A DNA stretch of 64,000 nucleotides from Flavobacteriaceae bacterium PS02334 (GCA_029959295.1 JASCOH010000008.1:124001-188000), one strand, 5' to 3'; positions 33,598 to 43,818 are shown, counted from the stretch's first letter. Numbers and translations are program-made. Notes: generated from the letters alone by a model not told the origin.

Positions 33598-33628
33598 TTG
33601 TAGTTAATTTGAATATGCCTTATTTTTG
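33598..33628 (+). promoter_or_regulatory. Promoter of succinate dehydrogenase operon
   Basis: TTG (33598-33600), 20-nt spacer, TATTTTTG (33621-33628). A TTGTGTG/CACACAA hairpin (about 33626-33650) overlaps the start region and would sit at the 5' end of the mRNA, just before the sdhC ATG. Confidence 0.75.
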
Positions 33629-33657
33629 TGTGATTTTTTAAAACACACAAAACTCTT

Positions 33658-34515
33658 ATGGCAAAATCTGCAATCTTAAAGTCATCGCTTGCAAAAAAGT
33701 ATTGGATGTCTCTAACAGGTTTATTTTTATGCTTGTTTTTAGTAGGGCATTTAGCTGGAAACCTGCAATTGATTTTTAGCGATGCGTCGCACTTCAACGA
33801 ATATGCATTGTTTATGACTACGAACCCAGTGGTCAAAATTTTATCTTATGTTACTTATATCTCGATTCTTTTCCACGCTGTGGACGGAATTTTATTGACT
33901 ATCCAAAACAGAAAAGCAAGGCCGATCAGGTATGCAAAAGAAAATCAAGCTGCAAATACGGTTTGGGCTTCAAGAAACATGGCGGTTTTAGGAACTTTGA
34001 TTTTAGTTTTCATCGTTACGCACATGGTTAACTTTTGGGCTGTAATGCATTTTGACGAAAAAATGCCTTTGCAAACAGCACAAGTAGATTACCAAGGTCA
34101 GAAATATGATTTTTATATCACTACTTCTTCTGGGAAAGATAAATATATCCCAACCAACTTAGAGCAAGCAGGTCTTGAAATCAGACACCGTACTGAATTT
34201 TGGGATAAGACTGGCAACTTAAAAATTGCTGAAGGTTACAAAGATTTGCATAAAGTTACTTTTGCTTTCTTCAAGGATCCAAAATTCGGATTGATTGCTA
34301 CAATATTGTATGTAATTTCAATGATTGTTTTGGCTTTCCACTTGTCGCACGGTTTTGCTAGCGCATTCCAATCTATCGGAGCAAATAACCCAAAATATAA
34401 CGGATTGATTAAAGGTTTCGGAAAAGGATTTTCAATAATTGTACCTTTCTTGTTTGCAATTATCCCAGTTTACATTCACTTTTCAGACCAAATTAATTCA
34501 CTTTTTGCTAAATAA
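33658..34515 (+). CDS. sdhC: Succinate dehydrogenase cytochrome b subunit
   Basis: 285 residues with five hydrophobic segments (for example SLTGLFLCLFLVGHLAGNL, WASRNMAVLGTLILVFIVTH in part). It belongs to the single-subunit dihaem b558 class of Bacillus, Wolinella and Bacteroidota. His residues in HLAGN, FHAVDG, THMVNFW and FHLSHG are haem-ligand candidates. An insert of about 55 residues between helices 3 and 4 makes it longer than usual. It anchors SdhA and SdhB and reduces menaquinone. First gene of the operon, 15 bp before sdhA. Confidence 0.93.
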   Translation: MAKSAILKSSLAKKYWMSLTGLFLCLFLVGHLAGNLQLIFSDASHFNEYALFMTTNPVVKILSYVTYISILFHAVDGILLTIQNRKARPIRYAKENQAANTVWASRNMAVLGTLILVFIVTHMVNFWAVMHFDEKMPLQTAQVDYQGQKYDFYITTSSGKDKYIPTNLEQAGLEIRHRTEFWDKTGNLKIAEGYKDLHKVTFAFFKDPKFGLIATILYVISMIVLAFHLSHGFASAFQSIGANNPKYNGLIKGFGKGFSIIVPFLFAIIPVYIHFSDQINSLFAK

Positions 34516-34530
34516 TATACTTGTAAAATT

Positions 34531-36531
34531 ATGAGCTTAGATTCAAAAATACCAAATGGCCCAATTTCGGACAAATGGACAAATTATAAAGACCATATTA
34601 ATTTAGTAAACCCGGCTAACAAACGTAATATTGATATTATCGTTGTTGGAACTGGACTTGCTGGCGGTTCTGCTGCTGCAACTTTAGCTGAATTAGGTTA
34701 TAACGTAAAAGCATTTTGTTTTCAAGATTCACCTCGTAGAGCACATTCGATTGCGGCTCAAGGAGGTATCAATGCTGCAAAAAACTATCAAGGTGACGGA
34801 GATTCCACTTTCCGTTTATTTTATGATACAGTAAAAGGTGGTGACTACCGTGCTCGTGAAGCAAACGTTCACCGTCTAGCGGAAGTTTCTGCTAATATTA
34901 TTGACCAATGCGTGGCACAAGGTGTTCCGTTGGCTCGTGAATATGGCGGACTTTTGGACAACCGTTCTTTTGGAGGAACTTTGGTTTCAAGAACTTTCTA
35001 TGCAAAAGGACAAACAGGACAGCAATTATTATTAGGAGCTTATTCTGCAATGAACCGTCAAATCGGTCGTGGAAAAATCAAAATGCACAACCGTCACGAA
35101 ATGCTAGATTTAGTTATCGTAAACGGAAAAGCAAGAGGAATTATCGCTCGTAATTTGGTTACTGGAGAAATTGAAAGACATTCAGCGCATGCCGTTGTTA
35201 TTGCTTCTGGAGGATATGGAAACGTATTTTTCCTTTCTACAAATGCAATGGGAAGCAACGCGACTGCAGCTTGGAAAATACATAAAAAAGGAGCGTTTTT
35301 CGCAAATCCTTGTTATACGCAAATTCACCCAACTTGTATTCCGGTTTCAGGAGATCACCAGTCAAAACTGACTTTGATGTCTGAATCGTTGCGTAATGAC
35401 GGTAGAATTTGGGTTCCAAAATCACTGGAAGATGCAAAAGCAATCCGTGAAGGAAAAAAGAAACCGACAGATTTATCGGAAGAAGAAAGAGATTATTACT
35501 TGGAAAGAAGATATCCATCTTTTGGTAACTTGGTGCCACGTGACGTGGCTTCTCGTGCTGCAAAAGAAAGATGTGATGCCGGATATGGCGTGAACAAAAC
35601 AGGTGAAGCAGTTTACTTGGATTTCGCAGCGGCGATTCAGCGTTATGGAACAGAACAGGCTTACATTAAAGGTCTTGATGCTGACGACAAGAAATTAATC
35701 ATCAAATTAGGAACTGAAGTTGTATCTAACAAATATGGTAACTTGTTCCAGATGTATGAGAAAATTGTTGACGAAAATCCATACGTTACACCAATGATGA
35801 TTTATCCAGCGGTTCATTACACCATGGGTGGAACTTGGGTTGATTATAACTTGATGACTACAATTCCGGGTTGTTTCTCAATCGGAGAATCAAATTTCTC
35901 TGACCACGGAGCAAACCGATTAGGAGCTTCTGCTTTGATGCAAGGTCTGGCTGACGGATATTTCGTATTGCCTTATACTATTGGAGATTATTTGGCTCCG
36001 GATATCAAAACTGGAAAAATTTCTACGGATTTACCAGAATTCGTTGAAGCTGAAAATAACGTTAGAGAGCAATTAAACAAATTCATAAACAATAACGGAG
36101 CACATTCTGTTGACCATTTCCATAAGAAATTAGGTAAGATTATGTGGGACAAAGTTGGAATGGCGCGTAATGCTCAAGGTTTGACGGAAGCAATTGATGA
36201 AATCGCTGCTTTGCGTGAAGAATTTTACAGAGATGTAAAAGTTCCTGGAACAATCGACAGTTTCAACCAAGAGTTAGAAAAAGCAATGCGTGTTGCCGAT
36301 TTCCTTGAACTAGGAGAGCTTTTCGCAAAAGATGCTTTACACAGAAGAGAATCTTGCGGTGGTCACTTCCGAGAAGAATACCAAACAGAAGAAGGAGAAG
36401 CGCTTCGTGATGACGAAAATTTCGCCTACGTTGCTGCTTGGGAATACAAAGGAAAACCTAGCGAAGCTGTATTGCACAAAGAACCTTTGGTTTACGAAAA
36501 TATTAAACTGGTTCAAAGAAGTTACAAGTAG
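34531..36531 (+). CDS. sdhA: Succinate dehydrogenase flavoprotein subunit
   Basis: 666 residues. FAD fold [20 protein letters not shown], covalent FAD His in [11 protein letters not shown], substrate site HPTCIPVSG, and [20 protein letters not shown] near the C-terminal third. It oxidises succinate to fumarate in the TCA cycle and as complex II. The operon order C-A-B is that of Bacteroidota. The partner sdhB does not follow directly: a four-helix-bundle gene lies between. Confidence 0.96.
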   Translation: MSLDSKIPNGPISDKWTNYKDHINLVNPANKRNIDIIVVGTGLAGGSAAATLAELGYNVKAFCFQDSPRRAHSIAAQGGINAAKNYQGDGDSTFRLFYDTVKGGDYRAREANVHRLAEVSANIIDQCVAQGVPLAREYGGLLDNRSFGGTLVSRTFYAKGQTGQQLLLGAYSAMNRQIGRGKIKMHNRHEMLDLVIVNGKARGIIARNLVTGEIERHSAHAVVIASGGYGNVFFLSTNAMGSNATAAWKIHKKGAFFANPCYTQIHPTCIPVSGDHQSKLTLMSESLRNDGRIWVPKSLEDAKAIREGKKKPTDLSEEERDYYLERRYPSFGNLVPRDVASRAAKERCDAGYGVNKTGEAVYLDFAAAIQRYGTEQAYIKGLDADDKKLIIKLGTEVVSNKYGNLFQMYEKIVDENPYVTPMMIYPAVHYTMGGTWVDYNLMTTIPGCFSIGESNFSDHGANRLGASALMQGLADGYFVLPYTIGDYLAPDIKTGKISTDLPEFVEAENNVREQLNKFINNNGAHSVDHFHKKLGKIMWDKVGMARNAQGLTEAIDEIAALREEFYRDVKVPGTIDSFNQELEKAMRVADFLELGELFAKDALHRRESCGGHFREEYQTEEGEALRDDENFAYVAAWEYKGKPSEAVLHKEPLVYENIKLVQRSYK

Positions 36532-36536
36532 GCAAG

Positions 36537-36563
36537 AGCCAAAAGCCATTAGGCAAAAGTTAG
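36537..36563. repeat. 27-bp inverted repeat, left arm
   Basis: Pairs with 36967-36993 at 24 of 27 positions. Starts 6 nt after the sdhA stop and contains AGGCAAAAG. The two arms bracket exactly the four-helix-bundle gene. Confidence 0.75.
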
Positions 36564-36592
36564 CAGGAAATCGAAAAGTAAAAGCCAAAAGA

Positions 36593-36952
36593 ATGAGTGT
36601 CCAAACGTATAAAGATTTGCTGATTTGGCAGAAAGGCATTGCAATTGTAAAAATAGTTTACAATAATTTAGAAAGTTTTCCAAAAGATGAAATTTTTGGA
36701 TTACAAAATCAAATAAAAAGGGCTTCAGTATCAATTCCTTCAAATATAGCCGAAGGATGGGGCAGAGATTCAACACAAAGCTACATTCAGTTTTTAAGAA
36801 TTTCAAGAGGTTCGTTGTTTGAATTAGAAACACAAATAATTATCGCAAAAGAATTAAATTTTCTGAGCGAATTAAAGTTCGATGAAATAATAGGATTAAT
36901 TACTGAAGAAAGTAAAATGTTAAATGCCTTCATAAAGTCTTTAAGCAAATAA
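36593..36952 (+). CDS. Four-helix-bundle protein (23S rRNA intervening-sequence family)
   Basis: 119 residues from ATG 36593 (MSVQTYKDLLIWQKG). Frames reaching further upstream read through the inverted repeat and sdhA. Family hallmarks are LxxWQKxxxL at the start, LQNQIKRASVSIPSNIAEGW (in part) and SYIQFLRISRGSLFELETQ. In some bacteria this family is encoded in intervening sequences within 23S rRNA; here it sits between sdhA and sdhB. Its function is unknown. The bracketing 27-bp inverted repeats indicate insertion as a unit. Confidence 0.88.
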   Translation: MSVQTYKDLLIWQKGIAIVKIVYNNLESFPKDEIFGLQNQIKRASVSIPSNIAEGWGRDSTQSYIQFLRISRGSLFELETQIIIAKELNFLSELKFDEIIGLITEESKMLNAFIKSLSK

Positions 36953-36966
36953 TTTAGATAACACAA

Positions 36967-36993
36967 CTAGCTTTTGCCTATTGCCTTTTGGCT
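36967..36993. repeat. 27-bp inverted repeat, right arm
   Basis: Right partner of 36537-36563, ending 15 nt before the sdhB start. Reads CTAGCTTTTGCC...CCTTTTGGCT on the plus strand. Confidence 0.75.
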
Positions 36994-37008
36994 AATAAAC
37001 TAAAAAAA

Positions 37009-37752
37009 ATGAAACTTACATTAAAAATATGGCGTCAAAAAAACGCTAAAGAAACTGGAAAAATCGTGGATTACCCAATCGACGGAATTGAACCAGATAT
37101 GTCTTTCCTTGAAATGCTTGACGTTTTAAACGAAGGCTTGATCAACAAAGGCGAAGATCCTGTAGCTTTTGACCACGATTGTCGCGAAGGAATCTGCGGA
37201 ATGTGTTCGCTTTTCATCAACGGAGAAGCTCACGGGCCAGACAGAGGCGTGACGACTTGTCAATTGCACATGAGAATGTTCAAGGACGGAGACACGATTT
37301 TTATTGAGCCTTTCCGCGCAAAAGCGTTCCCAGTAATCAGAGATTTAGTGGTAGACAGAAGTTCTTTCGACAGAATCCAGCATGCTGGTGGATTTGTTTC
37401 TGTAAATACTTCAGGAAATACAATTGATGCCAATACAATTCCAATTCCTAAGCATGATGCTGACCGCGCTTTTGACGCTGCAGCTTGTATTGGATGCGGT
37501 GCTTGCGTAGCAACTTGTAAAAACTCTTCAGCAATGTTATTCGTGGCTGCAAAAGTTTCGCAATACGCTTTATTGCCACAAGGGAAAGTAGAAGCGCACG
37601 ACCGTGTATTGAATATGGTAAACCAAATGGACCACGAAGGTTTTGGTAACTGTACCAATACTGGAGCTTGCGAAGTAGAATGTCCAAAAGGAATTTCTCT
37701 TGAAAACATCGCAAGAATGAACAGAGAATATTTGGTTGCAAGTATGAAATAA
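37009..37752 (+). CDS. sdhB: Succinate dehydrogenase iron-sulfur subunit
   Basis: 247 residues from [10 protein letters not shown]. An upstream in-frame ATG at 36988 lies in the repeat and is rejected. Cysteine sets: [15 protein letters not shown] (2Fe-2S), [11 protein letters not shown] (4Fe-4S) and [13 protein letters not shown] (3Fe-4S/4Fe-4S). It passes electrons from SdhA flavin to the haem/quinone subunit SdhC. It is still the last gene of the sdh operon despite the inserted gene; the terminator follows at 37794-37826. Confidence 0.96.
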   Translation: MKLTLKIWRQKNAKETGKIVDYPIDGIEPDMSFLEMLDVLNEGLINKGEDPVAFDHDCREGICGMCSLFINGEAHGPDRGVTTCQLHMRMFKDGDTIFIEPFRAKAFPVIRDLVVDRSSFDRIQHAGGFVSVNTSGNTIDANTIPIPKHDADRAFDAAACIGCGACVATCKNSSAMLFVAAKVSQYALLPQGKVEAHDRVLNMVNQMDHEGFGNCTNTGACEVECPKGISLENIARMNREYLVASMK

Positions 37753-37755
37753 TAA

Positions 37756-37790
37756 GCAAAAGCCAAGAGAAAATAGCCGAAAGGCAAAAG
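37756..37790. repeat. Dispersed GGCAAAAG-type repeat
   Basis: GCAAAAGCC and GAAAGGCAAAAG blocks directly after sdhB; degenerate relative of the arms around the four-helix-bundle gene. Confidence 0.45.
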
Positions 37791-37793
37791 TAA

Positions 37794-37826
37794 AACGCAT
37801 CTGTTAATTCAGGTGCGTTTTTTTTT
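37794..37826 (+). terminator. Terminator of sdh operon
   Basis: AACGCATCTG-TTAATT-CAGGTGCGTT (10-bp stem, one G-T pair) followed by T8. Confidence 0.9.
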
Positions 37827-37987
37827 ATTCATTTTTGTCATTCCGACGGAGGAGGAATCTCATCAATACTAACAAAATATATTTTTTTTAAAGTAAAATC
37901 GGTTTCAATTTTTCAAAAAATCTCCACGAAAACCTTTGCGAATCTCAGTAGAATAATTCATTATATTTGAGCAACAAAACAAACAAA

Positions 37988-40783
37988 ATGAAATATTTCT
38001 CACTACTATTGCTTATTTCAACTTTCACTTTTGCACAAAATTACCAGCAATATGTAAATCCGATGATCGGAACCGGTGGCCACGGACATACTTTTCCTGG
38101 TGCAACAGTTCCTTTTGGGATGGTACAGCTTTCGCCTGATACCCGAATTGACGGAAGCTGGGACGGCTGTTCAGGCTATCATTATTCAGATGAAATTATC
38201 TACGGATTTTCACACACACATTTAAATGGAACTGGAGTTTCTGATTTTGGAGATATTATGCTGATGCCGACAATGGGCGAACCGAGTCTGGATAACAAAA
38301 ACTATTCTTCAAAATTCTCCCATAAAAACGAAAAAGCATCTGCCGGATTTTATTCTGTAAAATTAGACGACGACAATATTGACGTGGCTTTGACAGCTTC
38401 TCCAAGAGTCGGTTTTCATGAATATACTTTCAATAAAACGGGCCAGGCTAATATTATTCTAGACCTAAATCACCGTGATCTTTTGATGATGGGGGAAGTA
38501 AGAATCATTGACAGCAAAACAATCGAAGTAATACGAAACAGTAGTGCTTGGGCGAAAGACCAGCATGTTTTTGCAAGAATTGAATTTAATCAGCCAATGG
38601 AAATTACGAAAGTGAATAACAATGCTTTCGCTCCGGCAAAAGTTACCGACAAGTTTTTTGCAGGAAGTTTATTAGCTATAAGTTTCTCCAAACAAGTTAA
38701 AAAAGGAGAAAAATTATTAGTAAAAGTTTCACTTTCGCCAACATCAGTCGAAGGCGCCAAACTAAATATGTCTGAAATTAAAGATTGGGATTTTAAGCAA
38801 GCGAAAGCCGATGCCGAAAAACTTTGGAATAAAGAACTATCTAAAATCGAAGTCACTTCTTCGGATAAAAATAAGCTGGCGATTTTCTACACGGCTTTAT
38901 ATCACACGATGATGCAACCGAATATCGCTCAAGATTTAGATGGAAAATACCGCGGAAGAGACAATGAAATCCATACTGCGGAAGGTTTCGACTACTACTC
39001 GGTTTTCTCGCTTTGGGATACTTTTCGAGGCGCGCATCCGCTTTATACTTTGATTGATAAAAAACGCACTGCCGATTTTATAAATACCTTTTTAAAACAA
39101 TACGAACAAGGTGGAAGATTGCCGGTTTGGGAATTAGCTTCTAATGAAACCGACTGTATGATCGGCTACCATTCGGTTTCTGTAATTGCCGATGCGATGG
39201 CAAAGGGAATTCAAGGCTTTGATTATAAAAAAGCTTTTGAAGCTTCAAAACATTCGGCAATGCTCGATCATTTGGGATTGGATGCTTACAAAAAGAATGG
39301 TTTTATAAGTATCGACGACGAACATGAAAGCGTTTCAAAAACTTTAGAATATGCGTATGACGATTGGTGTATTGCACAGATGGCGATGATTTTGGACAAA
39401 AAAGAAGATTACGAATACTTTATGAAACGCTCCCAAAACTGGAAAAATGTCTTTGATTGGGAAACGAAATTCATGCGTCCGAAGAAAAATGGCGGTTGGG
39501 ACAAACCTTTCGATCCAAGGGAAGTTAATAATAATTTTACAGAAGGAAACTCGTGGCAATATTCGTTTTTTGTGCCTCAAGATATTCCGGGAATGATTGA
39601 AGCTTATGGCGGCGGTGCTAAATTTGAAGCCAAATTAGATGAAATGTTCAACAGCGAAAGTAAAACTACAGGACGAGAACAGGTTGATGTGACTGGTTTA
39701 ATTGGCCAATATGCGCACGGAAATGAGCCGAGTCATCACATGGCTTACTTATATAATTATGTTGGAAAACCAGAAAAAACTACGGAGAAAGTAAATTACA
39801 TTTTAAATAATTTCTATAAAAATTCTCCCGACGGATTGATTGGAAATGAAGACTGCGGACAAATGAGTGCTTGGTATGTTTTAAGCTCCATGGGAATTTA
39901 TGCTGTGACGCCTGGAAGTGGAGAATGGACAAAAACAACGCCTTATTTTGAAAATGTAAAAATTAATTTTGAAAATGGCGAACAATTAGACATTTCTAAA
40001 AAAGGAATGAAAGGTTATTTAAAAGAAATTTGGGCAAAAGCGAAAGAGCAAAGTTTTGAAAAAATTATTCCAATTCCTGTAATTAAAGCAGAAAGCAAAT
40101 CTTTTAAAGATAAATTAAAGGTTGAAATTGTTTCAAACAATCCAAGTGATCAAATTTTTTATTATGTATTTGATAAAGAAGAGAGTTTTACAGTGATTCG
40201 TTATAAAAAATATAATAGTACGATTTCTATTGATAAAACGGTGATGATTAATTTCTACTCTGAAAATAACGATCAGAAAAGTAGCATTGTTTCATCATCT
40301 TTTATCAAAAAGCCAAATGATTATTCTATCCAAACCAAATCAAAATACAATCCACAATACCACGCAGGCGGTGAAGAAGGTTTAATCGACGGAATCTTTG
40401 GAAGCGAAAACTGGCGAAAAGGAGATTGGCAAGGTTATCAAGGACAGGATTTTGAAGCGGTAATTGATTTGCAAGAAACTAAAAAAGTCACTTCGTTATC
40501 TGCAAGATTTCTGCAAGATTCACGAGCTTGGATTCTGATGCCGACAAAAGTGGAATTTTATATTTCAGAAGATAATGTCAATTTCAAATTGGTAAAAACT
40601 ATCGACAATAAACTTGATGCGCAAAACACAGACGTGCAAATTGCAAACTTTGAAACGGCGATTCCTGAAACCAAAGCAAAATTCATAAAAGTTAAAGCTT
40701 ATAATTTCGGAAAACTTCCAGTTTGGCATCAAGGTGCTGGCGGTGACGCTTTTATTTTCATAGATGAAGTAACAGTGAAATAA
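37988..40783 (+). CDS. GH92 alpha-mannosidase with C-terminal sugar-binding-like domain
   Basis: 931 residues from MKYFSLLLLISTFTFAQ, a signal peptide. GH92 hallmarks: VNPMIGTGGHGHTFPGATVP, GFSHTHLNGTGVSDFGDI, SLWDTFRGAHPLYTL, GNEPSHHMAYLYN and GNEDCGQMSAWYVLSSMGIY. These calcium-dependent exo-enzymes trim alpha-mannose from glycans. After about residue 690 come a short chitobiase-C-like segment and a discoidin (F5/8C)-like domain. Location periplasmic or surface. No SusCD pair adjoins, so it is a solitary glycosidase. Its 3' end is partly duplicated downstream (40874-40956). Confidence 0.92.
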   Translation: MKYFSLLLLISTFTFAQNYQQYVNPMIGTGGHGHTFPGATVPFGMVQLSPDTRIDGSWDGCSGYHYSDEIIYGFSHTHLNGTGVSDFGDIMLMPTMGEPSLDNKNYSSKFSHKNEKASAGFYSVKLDDDNIDVALTASPRVGFHEYTFNKTGQANIILDLNHRDLLMMGEVRIIDSKTIEVIRNSSAWAKDQHVFARIEFNQPMEITKVNNNAFAPAKVTDKFFAGSLLAISFSKQVKKGEKLLVKVSLSPTSVEGAKLNMSEIKDWDFKQAKADAEKLWNKELSKIEVTSSDKNKLAIFYTALYHTMMQPNIAQDLDGKYRGRDNEIHTAEGFDYYSVFSLWDTFRGAHPLYTLIDKKRTADFINTFLKQYEQGGRLPVWELASNETDCMIGYHSVSVIADAMAKGIQGFDYKKAFEASKHSAMLDHLGLDAYKKNGFISIDDEHESVSKTLEYAYDDWCIAQMAMILDKKEDYEYFMKRSQNWKNVFDWETKFMRPKKNGGWDKPFDPREVNNNFTEGNSWQYSFFVPQDIPGMIEAYGGGAKFEAKLDEMFNSESKTTGREQVDVTGLIGQYAHGNEPSHHMAYLYNYVGKPEKTTEKVNYILNNFYKNSPDGLIGNEDCGQMSAWYVLSSMGIYAVTPGSGEWTKTTPYFENVKINFENGEQLDISKKGMKGYLKEIWAKAKEQSFEKIIPIPVIKAESKSFKDKLKVEIVSNNPSDQIFYYVFDKEESFTVIRYKKYNSTISIDKTVMINFYSENNDQKSSIVSSSFIKKPNDYSIQTKSKYNPQYHAGGEEGLIDGIFGSENWRKGDWQGYQGQDFEAVIDLQETKKVTSLSARFLQDSRAWILMPTKVEFYISEDNVNFKLVKTIDNKLDAQNTDVQIANFETAIPETKAKFIKVKAYNFGKLPVWHQGAGGDAFIFIDEVTVK

Positions 40784-40822
40784 ATTAAAAGTAACACAGA
40801 TTTTTATAATTTTAAAAATTTC
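40742..40822. repeat. Tandem duplication at 3' end of GH92 gene, copy 1
   Basis: Contains the last 14 codons of the GH92 gene (TTTATTTTCATAGATGAA block) and the first trailer hairpin. Copy 2 lies 132 bp downstream at 40874-40956. The 325-bp gap 40784-41108 holds this duplication and two ACACAGATT-type hairpins, and no gene. Confidence 0.7.
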
Positions 40823-40873
40823 TCAAAAATCTCTGTTCCAATAAATTTTCGAGAATGGCATTAAGTTTATCAC

Positions 40874-40956
40874 GGAGATGCGTTTATTTTCATAGATGAA
40901 ATCATAGTGAAGTAGAGTAAAAGCAACACGGATTTTTAAAATTTTAAAAAATTTCT
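40874..40956. repeat. Tandem duplication at 3' end of GH92 gene, copy 2 (gene remnant)
   Basis: Diverged copy of 40742-40822: TTTATTTTCATAGATGAA is identical and the stop codon position is kept as TAG. It then repeats the AACACGGATTTTT hairpin region. Untranslated remnant. Confidence 0.7.
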
Positions 40957-41108
40957 AAAATCTGTGTTACACTAAGTTTAAAGTTTTCAGAAAAAGATCA
41001 GAGGAATTGAAATGAGATTACCGTAAAATAATTCTTAAATCTACGAAAACGATATATTTTGGATAAGTAAATTTTATATCTTTATGAGAATTCAATTCTT
41101 ATAATCCG

Positions 41109-42527
41109 ATGGAAATTTATCATATCAGCGCCGAATGTTATCCTGTTGCAAAAGTAGGCGGTTTGGCCGACGTCGTTGGAGCGCTTCCGAAATATCAGAA
41201 TCTCTTGGGACACCGGGCGATGGTTGTCTTGCCGAAATATGACACTAAGTTTACCCAGGAAAATGAATTTGAAACGGTGCATTCTGGAGATCTGAAAATG
41301 GGCATCTTTGAATTCTCCTATGAAATTCAAAAAGAAAAAACAGATAAGCTTGGTTTTGAGCTTTTTTTAGTTTCGATTCCAGACCTTTTTGACCGGCCGA
41401 ATATTTATTCTTATGAAGACGATACCGAGCGTTTTCTAGCGTTTCAAGTCGCTTTTTTGAATTGGCTAGTTGAGACAAAACAACAGCCGGATATTTTAAA
41501 TTGCCACGATTACCATGCGGGATTGATTCCGTTTTTGGTGCAATTTGGCTATGATTACCATAGTTTAAAATCGGTTCCGACGGTTTTGACAATTCACAAC
41601 GGACAATATCAAGGCTGGTTTGACTTCGATAAGATCAATTATATTCCAGAATTTGACAAGTCAAAAATTGGCTTTTTAGAATGGAACAGTGTCATTAATC
41701 CTTTGGCGACAGCCATAAAATGTGCTTGGAAGGTAACCACGGTTTCGCCAAGTTATCTCGATGAAATCAGCATTGAAATGAACGGATTAGAAAGTCTTCT
41801 CCGACATGAAAGGCCAAAATCAATCGGAATCCTAAACGGAATCGACACCGAAGTCTGGAACTCAAAAACAGACGCGATGCTTTATTCTCATTATGATTTG
41901 CAAGATTTCATAAAAGGAAAAAACGCAAATAAAGAACAGCTTTGCAAAGAATTTAATCTCGATAGTTCAAAACCGCTTTTCACTTTTATTGGAAGATTGG
42001 TCGGAGAAAAAGGTGCTGATCTACTGCCAGAAATCTGTGAAATTGCCTTAGAAAAATATCCGAAGGAAATAAATATTCTGATTTTAGGTTCAGGAAATCC
42101 AGAAGTGGAGAGCGAACTTGAAAGCTTAAAAGAAAAATATTCAGGAAATTATAATGTCTATATCGGCTACAACGAAAAACTCGCGCACAATGTTTACGCA
42201 GGCGCTGATTTCTTGCTCATGCCTTCCAGAGTCGAGCCTTGCGGACTGAATCAAATGTACGCTCTTCGTTATGGAACTACGCCAATTGTCAGAAGAACAG
42301 GCGGTTTAAAAGACACGGTCATTGATTTTGGCGACGGCGGTTTCGGAATTTGCCATGACCAAACCAGCGTTTCTGACGTGACTTATTCTATTTCAAGAGC
42401 AGTAGAATTATATAAAAATCAAGAAAAATTTGACCAAATAAGAACTACTTCCATGCAAATTGACCATTCTTGGGACAAAGCTGCGGGAGAATATATTAAC
42501 GTTTATCAATCATTACAAAACCAATAA
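41109..42527 (+). CDS. glgA: Glycogen synthase (ADP-glucose, GT5)
   Basis: 472 residues. The N-terminal KVGGLADVVGALP motif binds ADP-glucose. FIGRLVGEKGADLLPEI and PSRVEPCGLNQMYALRYG with TPIVRRTGGLKDTV form the C-terminal GT-B half. It elongates alpha-1,4-glucan from ADP-glucose. glgC follows after 10 bp, so precursor and polymer synthesis are cotranscribed. Confidence 0.95.
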   Translation: MEIYHISAECYPVAKVGGLADVVGALPKYQNLLGHRAMVVLPKYDTKFTQENEFETVHSGDLKMGIFEFSYEIQKEKTDKLGFELFLVSIPDLFDRPNIYSYEDDTERFLAFQVAFLNWLVETKQQPDILNCHDYHAGLIPFLVQFGYDYHSLKSVPTVLTIHNGQYQGWFDFDKINYIPEFDKSKIGFLEWNSVINPLATAIKCAWKVTTVSPSYLDEISIEMNGLESLLRHERPKSIGILNGIDTEVWNSKTDAMLYSHYDLQDFIKGKNANKEQLCKEFNLDSSKPLFTFIGRLVGEKGADLLPEICEIALEKYPKEINILILGSGNPEVESELESLKEKYSGNYNVYIGYNEKLAHNVYAGADFLLMPSRVEPCGLNQMYALRYGTTPIVRRTGGLKDTVIDFGDGGFGICHDQTSVSDVTYSISRAVELYKNQEKFDQIRTTSMQIDHSWDKAAGEYINVYQSLQNQ

Positions 42528-42537
42528 AAACCACGAA

Positions 42538-43812
42538 ATGAACAAAAATACACTAGCCATCATTTTGGGTGGCGGACAAGGTTCCCGTTTAGCGCCATTG
42601 ACTGAAAACCGTTCAAAGCCTGCCGTTCCCATTGCCGGAAAATACCGTTTGGTAGATATTCCGATTTCAAATTGCATCAATTCTGATATAAAAAGGATGT
42701 TCGTCTTGACGCAGTTCAATTCTGCTTCTTTAAATCAGCATATAAAAAATACGTACCAATTCAGCCATTTCAGCAATGCTTTCGTAGATATTTTGGCCGC
42801 TGAGCAGACGCCAGATAATCCGACTTGGTTTCAAGGAACAGCCGATGCGGTGCGCCAGTGTATGCAATATTTCATGAACCACAATTTTGATTATGCGTTG
42901 ATTCTTTCCGGCGATCAATTGTACCAGATGGATTTTAACGAAATGATTGAAGCGCATGAGAAAGCGGGAGCTTCATTGACAATTGCAACTTTGCCGGTAA
43001 ATGCTAAAGATGCACCAGAATTTGGGATTTTAAAAACAGATGACAATAGTTTTATAACTTCTTTTATAGAAAAGCCAAAAGTAGATTTGTTGCCAGAATG
43101 GACTTCAGAAGTTAGTGAAGAAATGAACGAAGAAGGCCGTCATTATTTGGCTTCCATGGGTATTTATATCTTCAACAGAGATTTGCTGATTCGATTGATG
43201 GCAGATCCAAATACAAAGGATTTTGGAAAAGAAATTATTCCAGAAGCGATTGAAAAAGAAAAAGTCTTGAGCTATCAATATGAAGGATATTGGACAGATA
43301 TTGGTAATATCGATTCGTTTTTCGAAGCTAATTTAGGCCTGACAGATGATATTCCGAAGTTTAATCTTTTTCATAATTCGAGCAAGATTTATACGAGAGC
43401 CAGAACCTTGCCACCATCAAAAATTACGGATGGAACTTCTCTGGACAAATCAGTCGTTTCAGAAGGCTGTATTATCAACGGAGCCAAAATCGAACATTCG
43501 GTAATCGGAATCAGAAGCAGAATCGGCAAAGGTTCGACGATTTCAAATACCTACTTGATGGGAAATGACTATTATCAAAATTTAGACGAAATCAGTCATA
43601 ACATCGAGCATAACATTACGAATCTCGGCATCGGGGAAAACTGTTTTATAGACAATACAATTATAGATAAAAACTGTAAAATCGGTCACAATGTTACTTT
43701 GAAAGGAGGCAAGCATTTGGAAGACGCCAACACAAAACTGTTCACGATTAAAGACGGAATCATCATTGTTAAAAAAGGATCTATTCTTCCGGATGGATTT
43801 GTAATTGAATAA
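42538..43812 (+). CDS. glgC: Glucose-1-phosphate adenylyltransferase
   Basis: 424 residues from MNKNTLAIILGGGQGSRLAP. The longer frame from 42460 overlaps glgA and is rejected. GGGQGSRLAPLTENRSKPAVP is the nucleotidyltransferase signature (quoted in part as GGGQGSRL and RSKPAVP). A C-terminal left-handed beta-helix follows from about residue 300. It makes ADP-glucose, the committed and usually allosteric step of glycogen synthesis. Confidence 0.95.
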   Translation: MNKNTLAIILGGGQGSRLAPLTENRSKPAVPIAGKYRLVDIPISNCINSDIKRMFVLTQFNSASLNQHIKNTYQFSHFSNAFVDILAAEQTPDNPTWFQGTADAVRQCMQYFMNHNFDYALILSGDQLYQMDFNEMIEAHEKAGASLTIATLPVNAKDAPEFGILKTDDNSFITSFIEKPKVDLLPEWTSEVSEEMNEEGRHYLASMGIYIFNRDLLIRLMADPNTKDFGKEIIPEAIEKEKVLSYQYEGYWTDIGNIDSFFEANLGLTDDIPKFNLFHNSSKIYTRARTLPPSKITDGTSLDKSVVSEGCIINGAKIEHSVIGIRSRIGKGSTISNTYLMGNDYYQNLDEISHNIEHNITNLGIGENCFIDNTIIDKNCKIGHNVTLKGGKHLEDANTKLFTIKDGIIIVKKGSILPDGFVIE

Positions 43813-43818
43813 AAACGT

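Noticed and set aside
36332-36592. Upstream extension of the four-helix-bundle frame
   Set aside because: It runs through sdhA and the inverted repeat out of frame with sdhA.
37260-37787. 175-codon antisense frame opposite sdhB
   Set aside because: Shadow of sdhB; Cys-rich only because it mirrors the sdhB codons.
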